Of a stretch of DNA of 5,902 nucleotides, positions 1 to 4,986 are shown in pieces. A program made the position numbers and the translations under genes. The notes under the pieces are model-generated. The model saw nothing but the letters and a program-made list of their open reading frames with translations, was not told the DNA's origin and searched no databases. Origin of the DNA: Cyanobacteriota bacterium (lineage in GTDB: Bacteria; Cyanobacteriota; Cyanobacteriia; Leptolyngbyales; Leptolyngbyaceae); NCBI GenBank assembly GCA_027482985.1, contig JAIXVO010000016.1:1-5902 (forward strand), given 5' to 3'. The first letter of the stretch is position 1. Every line of letters begins with the position of its first letter.

Positions 1-478
1 GATGGTGGGCGGTGAGGTTGCCGCCTTTGAACGCGCCCTGCCGATTTTGCAGGTGATGGGCCAAAACATTGTGCATGTCGGCGCGGCGGGTGCCGGACAG
101 GTGACAAAAGCCTGTAACCAGATTGTGGTGGCAATGACGGTGCAGGCGATCGCGGAAGCTTTGACCCTGGCGAAAAAAGCGGGGGTTGATCCGGCAAAAG
201 TGCGATCGGCGCTGTTGGGGGGCTTTGCTCAAAGTCGCGTGCTGGAAGTCCACGGGCAGCGGATGCTGGACGGTGATTTTCAACCAGGCTTTAAGCTGGA
301 TTTATTTCGCAAAGATATGAATATTGTGTTGCAGACGGGTAAGGAACTCCAGCTGCCGCTATCCGGTTCGGCACAAGCAGCAGAATTAATGAATGACCTG
401 CTGGCGCAAACGGGCGGCAATGTAGACTACGCAGCCGTGATTACCCTGTATGAGTTGCTGGCGGGAATGACGGATTAG
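1..478 (+). CDS. NAD(P)-dependent 3-hydroxyisobutyrate dehydrogenase / tartronate semialdehyde reductase family protein, C-terminal part (cut by left edge)
   Basis: This is the C-terminal half of a beta-hydroxyacid dehydrogenase (HIBADH/GarR family), enzymes that use NAD(P)H to interconvert short 3-hydroxy acids and their semialdehydes in the cytoplasm. The open frame runs in from before base 1; the ATG at position 2 lies inside the usual 'MVGG' segment that ends the Rossmann domain, so it is not the true start. Counting from that Met, the family signature GAGQVTKACNQ lies at residues 30-40, with the expected catalytic lysine at 36 and an Asn at 39. The all-alpha C-terminal domain follows, including the conserved KD pair at 104-105 in LFRKDMN. 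About 158 residues are visible against roughly 290-300 for the family, so the N-terminal NAD(P)-binding half lies outside. The substrate cannot be told from this half. It has no obvious link to the polysaccharide genes. Its TAG stop overlaps the stop of the opposing methyltransferase gene by 4 nt. Family assignment is confident. Confidence 0.9.
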   Translation, partial: MVGGEVAAFERALPILQVMGQNIVHVGAAGAGQVTKACNQIVVAMTVQAIAEALTLAKKAGVDPAKVRSALLGGFAQSRVLEVHGQRMLDGDFQPGFKLDLFRKDMNIVLQTGKELQLPLSGSAQAAELMNDLLAQTGGNVDYAAVITLYELLAGMTD

Positions 479-1350
479 GGCGATCGCTTGTGGGCGACTA
501 GGAGTAATGACCCCCCGGATGGTAAGCGGAGTCCGGTCTGAATCAGCCGTTGTTCCAGGGCGAGAATCATGGCCAGGGTGGAGTTGAGCCAGCGACTGAT
601 TTTCAGTTCTGCCATGACATCATAAGTTGCCAACGGTGGCGCTGGACGTAAGCGTGACAGCAGCAGTAAGGGCAATAGCAAGGAGACAAAAGACGTGATG
701 TGAAGCACCTGAAATCCAGCCTGCTCAACTTTGCGCTGGAGCTCCGAGGCGCGGTAACGCCGCACATGATGACCCACTGCATCAAACTGACTCCAGAGCC
801 AGGGATGTTGAGGCACCGTGATAATCACCCCCCCTCCGCACCGCGTCGCCTGATACATAGCCGCCAGCACTGCGGTATCGGCCTCAATGTGTTCCAGCAC
901 ATCAAAAGCCCCGATCACATCAAATTCTTCAGCAAAGGGAATGGCTCGCGCATCCATCTGAAATAACTCGACTTGAGCGACTCGTTGCGCAGCGAAACTT
1001 AAGCCAGCCGTAAAAATTTCACTTGCGGATAAGGTCAATTGCGGGTTCGCTTGCTCAATGCCAGCCAGGACAAAACCCGTCCCACAACCGATTTCTAGAA
1101 ATGTTCGCGCCTGTGGGAAGTACCGTCGCAAAGCCCAGTTAATCAAATGATTCCGCGATCGATACCAGAAGTGTTGCGCTTCTAGGGCTGCAACCTGGGC
1201 AAAAAAAGTGGCTTCATAGCCATCATTTTGCGCCGCCAAGTCGGGGGCAAAGGTCAGATGACCATCATTTTTGGGGGGGCGATCGCCACAGGCGGGACAA
1301 TCCCACTCAACCTGCTGAAACCGATGACCACACTTCAAACACACCTTCAT
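475..1350 (-). CDS. Class I SAM-dependent methyltransferase with N-terminal zinc ribbon
   Basis: A 291-residue predicted methyltransferase. The N-terminus has a zinc-ribbon-like cysteine set, C4-x2-C7-x10-C18-x2-C21. The Rossmann-fold core follows: motif I EIGCGTG at 86-92 (SAM binding), an acidic residue at about 111 ending strand 2, the FDVLEHI motif at 149-155, and GGGVIITVP at 172-180. Next comes a PQHPWLWSQFD...H-x-RRY block (180-199), which I recognise from bacterial methyltransferases often found near glycosyltransferase genes. A very hydrophobic stretch, LLLPLLLLSRL (224-234), may touch the membrane. The ATG start is set by an ATGA overlap with the end of the upstream small membrane-protein gene, so the two are probably translationally coupled; no strong separate ribosome site is seen. 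The acceptor is unknown; a sugar, a lipid-linked sugar or another small molecule is inferred from context. The gene ends in a 4-nt convergent overlap with the dehydrogenase gene. The methyltransferase fold is near certain, the substrate is not. Confidence 0.9.
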   Translation of the reverse strand: MKVCLKCGHRFQQVEWDCPACGDRPPKNDGHLTFAPDLAAQNDGYEATFFAQVAALEAQHFWYRSRNHLINWALRRYFPQARTFLEIGCGTGFVLAGIEQANPQLTLSASEIFTAGLSFAAQRVAQVELFQMDARAIPFAEEFDVIGAFDVLEHIEADTAVLAAMYQATRCGGGVIITVPQHPWLWSQFDAVGHHVRRYRASELQRKVEQAGFQVLHITSFVSLLLPLLLLSRLRPAPPLATYDVMAELKISRWLNSTLAMILALEQRLIQTGLRLPSGGSLLLVAHKRSP

Positions 1351-1730
1351 CCCTGGCTACCAATCACAATACCAGCAATAATCAGACCGATCCCGATCGC
1401 TTTGGGGGGTGTAATCGTCTCCTGAAACAGAATGGCGCTTAGGCTGATCACCAGCACAAACGTTAAGCTGGCGAACACCGGATAGGCATAACTTAGAGGT
1501 AATTTAGTCAGTGCTGCTAACCACGATAGACCCGCCAAAAAAGCGCCTGCAAAAGTGCTCAGCACCCAGGGGTTGAGCAACAGCCGCAACAAAAACGCCA
1601 ATTTCCCCATGCCATCATCCGGTAGTGAACCCGCAGCAGAAACCTGCCACTTGTTGACAATCTGGCTATAGACCGTCAGGGCGACGGTCAGCAGCACATA
1701 GGACAAACTGGCAAACTGGCTCCGGATCAT
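1347..1730 (-). CDS. EamA/SMR-like small four-helix membrane protein (ArnE/ArnF-like half-size transporter)
   Basis: A 127-residue, strongly hydrophobic protein with about four predicted membrane helices (roughly residues 8-25, 52-74, 78-101 and 107-124). The C-terminal half has the typical EamA/SMR pattern: LPLSYAYPVFASL, then LFQETITPPKAIG with a Glu at 103, then LIIAGIVI. The size matches single-EamA-domain proteins such as ArnE/ArnF, subunits that flip undecaprenyl-phosphate-aminoarabinose, and SMR drug exporters; both work as dimers in the inner membrane. The frame stays open upstream to a TTG at 1826, but the first ATG is at 1728-1730, and the first 32 residues of the longer version look like translated spacer, so I prefer the ATG. 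No clear Shine-Dalgarno sequence precedes it, so the start is less certain than the family. It is probably the first gene of a two-gene unit with the zinc-ribbon methyltransferase (ATGA overlap), which suggests, without proving, transport of a methylated or lipid-linked sugar. Drug export is the alternative. Confidence 0.8.
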   Translation of the reverse strand: MIRSQFASLSYVLLTVALTVYSQIVNKWQVSAAGSLPDDGMGKLAFLLRLLLNPWVLSTFAGAFLAGLSWLAALTKLPLSYAYPVFASLTFVLVISLSAILFQETITPPKAIGIGLIIAGIVIGSQG

Positions 1731-1910
1731 GGTGAGAACATTCCATTGAACTGGGAAAACGGGTGCTATCAGGCAGATTGCGATCGCATAACTTTTAAGA
1801 TATGCTAAGACGCATTCATTCAACAACTATAGAAGTTAACAAAATAATGAATATTTAACTGTGTTCTTATTAAGGTGTAGACGTTCAATTTTAAATGTGT
1901 GGGGATTGCG
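1731..1910. promoter_or_regulatory. AT-rich divergent intergenic region between the membrane-protein gene and the WbqC-family gene
   Basis: This 180-nt spacer separates two divergent units and must hold the promoter of each, unless the minus unit starts further upstream at the weaker TTG at 1826. GC is low: I count 15 of 60 bases G or C at 1801-1860, against 35 of 60 in the neighbouring membrane-protein gene (1561-1620). A HIP1 octamer lies at 1780-1787. On the minus strand TATAGT (1831-1826) is a possible -10 box, but I see no good -35 box at proper spacing. An imperfect operator-like inverted pair AGTTAA (1834-1839) / TTAACT (1855-1860) encloses 15 nt. GGGG at 1901-1904, six bases before the ATG at 1911, is the likely ribosome-binding site for the WbqC-family gene. 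All regulatory points are weak by eye. Confidence 0.4.
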
Positions 1911-2642
1911 ATGAAAGTTGGCATTATTCAATCAAACTATATCCCATGGCGGGGTTATTTTGATTTTATTGACGATGTAGATTTGTTTGTCATTCATGAT
2001 GATTTGCAATACACCAAAGGCGATTGGCGTAACCGCAATCAAATCAAAACTGCTACAGGGATAAATTGGCTAACTGTACCCGTGAAGTATCAGAAAACAG
2101 CGCAACTAATTCAAGATACGCCGATCGATCATGCCCAAAAATGGCAATTGGCGCACATTAATAAATTTACCGCCAGTTATTTTGAAGCTCCCTATCTGGA
2201 AACCGCGATCGCTTTGTGGCGAACAGCATTTGATCATCAAGATGCTACTATTAGCGAATTAAATATTCGGCTGATCCACCTGATTTGTGATTTCCTCGAT
2301 ATCAAAACACCGTTTGTGCATTCCCGCGAATTGCAAGTGACTGGTACCAAAACTGATCGCGTGGTGCAAATCTTAAAGCGCGTAGGAGCAACCTCCTATT
2401 TATCGGGGCCAACGGCAAAGGCTTATTTAGATGAATCATTGTTGCATGAAAATGGGTTTCAGTTGGAGTACAAAACCTACCAGTATGAAGCTTATCCACA
2501 ACTGCATGGAGACTTTGTAAATTATGTCACGGTGCTAGATTTAATTGCCAATGTGGGCGATGACGCTAAACATTGGCTAAAAAGTGCGCGCCCCAATGAA
2601 GCGATTCACTTTGAGGCGATCGCAGTTCCTGCTAACGTCTAA
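1911..2642 (+). CDS. WbqC-family protein
   Basis: A 243-residue WbqC-like protein (Pfam WbqC family). The N-terminus carries the family hallmark: QSNYIPWRGYFDFI at residues 7-20 (the usual form is Q-P-x-Y-x-P-W-x-GYF), followed by DLFVIHDDLQYTKGDWRNRN at 24-43 and WLTVPV at 53-58. The family is named after a gene of a Pseudomonas aeruginosa O-antigen cluster and often occurs in surface-polysaccharide or unusual-sugar loci; to my knowledge its reaction is not established. No signal peptide or membrane helix is seen, so it is probably cytoplasmic. I start at the ATG at 1911, six bases after GGGG; a GTG at 1899 would add four residues but has no ribosome site. The length is normal and the frame intact. 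The first 180 coding bases (1921-2100) are only about 38% GC, much lower than the flanking minus-strand genes, although two HIP1 sites (2205, 2616) lie inside. The next gene on this strand is a methyltransferase 106 nt downstream. Confidence 0.88.
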   Translation: MKVGIIQSNYIPWRGYFDFIDDVDLFVIHDDLQYTKGDWRNRNQIKTATGINWLTVPVKYQKTAQLIQDTPIDHAQKWQLAHINKFTASYFEAPYLETAIALWRTAFDHQDATISELNIRLIHLICDFLDIKTPFVHSRELQVTGTKTDRVVQILKRVGATSYLSGPTAKAYLDESLLHENGFQLEYKTYQYEAYPQLHGDFVNYVTVLDLIANVGDDAKHWLKSARPNEAIHFEAIAVPANV

Positions 2643-2748
2643 ATCTGGATTTGAGCCTGGTTGAGTCGTGTTAGATTTTGGCTGCATAATTCTAAAACTA
2701 GCCGCTTATTTTGCATTGCAAAAAACATTTGAGAAATCACAATTCGAC
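2643..2748 (+). promoter_or_regulatory. Intergenic spacer with a candidate sigma-70-type promoter and a 15-nt palindrome
   Basis: This 106-nt gap between the WbqC-family gene and the following methyltransferase is AT-rich (about 36% GC by hand count over 2641-2760). TTGAGT at 2661-2666 and CATAAT at 2685-2690, 18 nt apart, make a reasonable sigma-70-like promoter that would start transcription about 50 nt before the ATG at 2749. Downstream, 2709-2723 is a perfect odd-length palindrome (TTTTGCA-T-TGCAAAA) that could be an operator; a one-base loop rules out a normal hairpin. No terminator is seen, so read-through from the WbqC-family gene is also possible. The reading frame is open through the gap from a GTG at 2668, but I regard that as chance. 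Confidence 0.3.
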
Positions 2749-3624
2749 ATGGTTATCCATCAATTTCAGCCGTGTGTTGCGTGTGGTGGCACCGTTCGGT
2801 TTTTTGGTACGCGCAACCCTTACACGTATGCTCGGTGTAGTCAATGCCAAACCATTCAACTGACCCCCTTTCCCACCGATGCGGAATTAGCGATCGCCTA
2901 CTCCGATGAGTATGCCCGATCTGATCATTATGGAGTCAGTGATCCAGATGCTATTTTTCGCCTCTCTGAACCGTTTTACCAGGCTCTTCTGCATCAACTC
3001 CACCAGGCAAATTTACCGGCTGGTCAAATTTTGGATTTTGGCTGTGGTTGGGGCGGCTTATGCCGCTATTTAGCTGCTCACCATTACGATTATTTGGGGA
3101 TTGATTTTCCCTCGGAAAGTTTAACGTATTGCCAACAGCGATCGCTGAATGTTTCGGCGCAAACTTTGGACGACTTAATTCATCAGCAACGCCAATTTTC
3201 AGCCATTGTCTTGAATACCGTCTTTGAGCATTTGAACCATCACGCGACCACCCTGGAGCAATTTGCCAAATTGCTGGTACCTGGAGGCGTGCTCATTATT
3301 TTAATTCCCACGGCCAATCTGAATGGGGCGCTAGCGAAGTTGGTCCAGGGTTGGCAAGGCACAACAGAATTGCCCAAACTGAATACCACCTTCTGCCCGC
3401 CCTGGCATACCACCATTTTTTCCACCCAGGGCATGCGCCGCTTACTGTCACACTATGGCTTTAGGCTGGAACGGTTAGTCCCTTCTCCCTCCGGGCGGGC
3501 GGGTGGACTGCTGGGCGTGATCCAGGCGATCGCTACTGTTGTCGCCAGGACTGGATTTCAGCTGTTTGGTGAACGTTGGCCACTCGTACTTAACCATATT
3601 TTTGTCTGTCGGGTGCAGTCGTAA
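2749..3624 (+). CDS. Class I SAM-dependent methyltransferase with N-terminal zinc-ribbon-like Cys pairs
   Basis: A 291-residue predicted methyltransferase, different from the one at 475-1350. The N-terminus has C9-x2-C12 and C30-x2-C33, a zinc-ribbon-like pair of knuckles. The core has motif I DFGCGWG at 96-102, motif II ending in GID at 117-119, NTVFEHL at 156-162 and the post-motif loop VPGGVLIILIPTAN at 177-190. A PPWHTTIFSTQGMRRLL segment then resembles the 'P-x-H-x-x-x-F-s' block of methyltransferases found in capsule, O-antigen and glycan loci. The acceptor is unknown. I use the ATG at 2749 because the Cys motif begins soon after and the 27 residues upstream (from GTG 2668) are untypical; GAGAA about 13 nt before the ATG is a poor ribosome site, so the start is uncertain. 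It follows the WbqC-family gene on the same strand and may act with it. Its TAA stop (3622-3624) is one base from the stop of the opposing acyltransferase gene. Three HIP1 sites lie inside (2890, 3138, 3526). Confidence 0.88.
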   Translation: MVIHQFQPCVACGGTVRFFGTRNPYTYARCSQCQTIQLTPFPTDAELAIAYSDEYARSDHYGVSDPDAIFRLSEPFYQALLHQLHQANLPAGQILDFGCGWGGLCRYLAAHHYDYLGIDFPSESLTYCQQRSLNVSAQTLDDLIHQQRQFSAIVLNTVFEHLNHHATTLEQFAKLLVPGGVLIILIPTANLNGALAKLVQGWQGTTELPKLNTTFCPPWHTTIFSTQGMRRLLSHYGFRLERLVPSPSGRAGGLLGVIQAIATVVARTGFQLFGERWPLVLNHIFVCRVQS

Positions 3625-3625
3625 G

Positions 3626-4198
3626 TCAGCCTGATCCTGATTTATACAAACTCCCCGCCCGGATAAAGGTCTCGGCTGGTACGCAGCGGTGATCCACGAC
3701 GACTGCCCCCGCCCCCACAAAGCAACTGTGCCCAACTTCCGTGTAACCACACACAGTTGCATTCGGTGACAAAAACGTATTCGCGCCAATGACACTATCG
3801 TGATTCACCACCACTCCCGGCCACAGCACACAAAGTTCCTGAATCGTCGAAAAGACATCGACGATCGCCCCCGCCATGATCATCGCCCCCGGTCGAATGT
3901 GACTGTGGGGACTGACATAAGCGCGATCGTGAATGAACGCTGGCGTTTGGTACCCAGCGGCAACGACTTTTTGATACACCGACCAGCGTGCCGCCAGATT
4001 TTTGTAACCGATCGCGATCGCCAGATCGAACTGACTTGGCGGATACTTGACCAAAACTTCGGCATAGGTGCCCAGCACGCCGTCACCAGGCGCGTAATCA
4101 TCAATAAAGCCGATCACCTCGCGCCCACAGTTCACCACTAGAGGTCGTACCACGAGGGCAAAGTCTTGGGAACCATAGATGAGCACTGGCTTTGACAT
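3626..4198 (-). CDS. NeuD/PglD-like sugar O- or N-acyltransferase (left-handed beta-helix)
   Basis: A 190-residue protein with the two-part NeuD/PglD layout: a small N-terminal nucleotide-sugar-binding domain (LIYGSQDFALVV at 6-17, IGFIDD at 29-34) and a C-terminal hexapeptide-repeat beta-helix (about 93-180). Such enzymes move an acetyl or similar acyl group from acyl-CoA to a sugar amine or hydroxyl, for example PglD on UDP-4-amino-sugars and NeuD on sialic acid. His133 in VVVNHDSVIGAN matches the catalytic His in the 'HD-x-x-IG' motif. Two departures: the usual Gly/His-rich start (as in YGASGHG) is here YGSQDF, and the position usually held by a second His (HISPGA) reads FLSPNA. I start at ATG 4198, where AGGG lies 9 nt upstream; a TTG at 4207 would overlap the oxygenase stop but has no room for a ribosome site. 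It is the last gene of the minus-strand operon, 5 nt after the oxygenase gene, and ends one base from the convergent methyltransferase gene. Confidence 0.85.
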   Translation of the reverse strand: MSKPVLIYGSQDFALVVRPLVVNCGREVIGFIDDYAPGDGVLGTYAEVLVKYPPSQFDLAIAIGYKNLAARWSVYQKVVAAGYQTPAFIHDRAYVSPHSHIRPGAMIMAGAIVDVFSTIQELCVLWPGVVVNHDSVIGANTFLSPNATVCGYTEVGHSCFVGAGAVVVDHRCVPAETFIRAGSLYKSGSG

Positions 4199-4203
4199 GG
4201 TGA

Positions 4204-4977
4204 TCAACCCTGGTTGGCCTGATATAATCGCTGGTCTTCGGGCAGGTAATATTCCTCCAACGAAGTGGGCACCCGCACATTGAAACCCAGAAACCGCCGC
4301 CCCACTTCGCCCAACTGTGCCACAATCTCCGGACTCACTAGGCGAGGGTAGTCAAAACGTTGCCGCATATAAGACCGACATACGTTCATCGTCACGGCAT
4401 GGCGCGGCATAGGCGTTTCATTCACTCCACCCCGATGCCAGGTTCGCGCATTGAAAAAGACGGCATCTCCCGCTTTGGGGTAAACCTGCTCCGCCGCTGC
4501 CAAAAACTCGGCATCGGTGGGAGGTTCCGCCCGCAGGAAAGAGTTGGGCAAAAAGTAACTGGCTCCATTGTGCGGCGTGAAATCATCCAGAATAATCATC
4601 ACGCCGACATTGGTGATGTAGCCCTCAATGATTCTGGGACAATCTACATGAATTCGGCGGGAATAGTTAGTCCCTTTCGGCGGCATGCTGGAAGAGGTGT
4701 AGGCATAGAGGATGCAGGTGTCCCCCAGCAACTCCGATAAATACGCCTGCAACACTCCGTTTTCCATCAAATGGGCAAAGGGCATCCCGCGCACTACGAG
4801 GTTATGCACCATCCAGGCATCCTGATAGGGCTGACCCCGCCATTTTTCCAGATCTTCGTCAATGCAGGCTTGCAACAAATCCTTCAGAATTAAGACCTCT
4901 GCGGACGGAATGATTTGCTCCACGATCGCAAATCCTTTCGTCCGAATCTCAGCAATTTTGGTGGCATCAGGTGTCAT
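4204..4977 (-). CDS. Phytanoyl-CoA dioxygenase (PhyH) family Fe(II)/2-oxoglutarate-dependent oxygenase
   Basis: A 257-residue predicted non-haem iron oxygenase. Family members couple decarboxylation of 2-oxoglutarate to hydroxylation, or sometimes other oxidation, of a small substrate. The full metal triad is visible: H110-x-D112 in RRIHVDCPR and a distal His at 181 in TWHRGG. Arg192 in MPRHAV is placed to bind 2-oxoglutarate. The segment GVMIILDDFTPHNGASYFLPNS (125-146) is the typical PhyH 'D..p.NG...lpgSH' block, here ending NS instead of SH. Length is normal. The ATG at 4977 is preferred, weakly supported by GAG 8 nt upstream; an in-frame GTG at 4986 directly abuts the preceding TGA and would add three residues. 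Lying between a methyltransferase and a NeuD-like acyltransferase with gaps of only 9 and 5 nt, it is surely co-transcribed with them, which points to oxidation of a sugar or other metabolite, not phytanic acid. The substrate is unknown. Confidence 0.88.
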   Translation of the reverse strand: MTPDATKIAEIRTKGFAIVEQIIPSAEVLILKDLLQACIDEDLEKWRGQPYQDAWMVHNLVVRGMPFAHLMENGVLQAYLSELLGDTCILYAYTSSSMPPKGTNYSRRIHVDCPRIIEGYITNVGVMIILDDFTPHNGASYFLPNSFLRAEPPTDAEFLAAAEQVYPKAGDAVFFNARTWHRGGVNETPMPRHAVTMNVCRSYMRQRFDYPRLVSPEIVAQLGEVGRRFLGFNVRVPTSLEEYYLPEDQRLYQANQG

Positions 4978-4986
4978 TACAGCCAC

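Noticed and set aside
1731..1826. N-terminal extension of the EamA-like protein to a TTG at 1826, adding 32 residues
   Set aside because: It uses a rare start, gives a fifth weak hydrophobic stretch not usual for the family, and contains AT-rich spacer; the ATG at 1730 gives the normal size.
1834..1860. AGTTAA / TTAACT inverted pair in the divergent spacer as an operator or terminator
   Set aside because: The arms are only 6 bp of AT-rich sequence with a 15-nt AT-rich gap, so it is not convincing as a hairpin and weak as an operator; noted only within the spacer entry.
2668..2748. N-terminal extension of the second zinc-ribbon methyltransferase from a GTG at 2668
   Set aside because: The 27 extra residues are untypical before the Cys motif and no ribosome site precedes the GTG; the region looks more like a promoter.
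2669..3050. GATTTTGGCTG occurs both at about 2674 and at about 3033, where it encodes part of motif I (DFGC), suggesting a duplicated fragment
   Set aside because: Only 11 bases match exactly and the flanks differ, so chance similarity is the simplest explanation.
3475..4141. Open frames of 106 codons (minus, 3475-3795) and 113 codons (plus, 3800-4141) around the acyltransferase gene
   Set aside because: Both are shadows of the convergent methyltransferase and NeuD-like genes; neither has a ribosome site or recognisable motif.
4360..4740. 126-codon plus-strand open frame opposite the oxygenase gene
   Set aside because: It lies wholly antisense to a gene with a complete PhyH motif set; its translation is rich in Arg, His and Gly without any domain pattern, typical of a shadow frame in GC-rich coding DNA.
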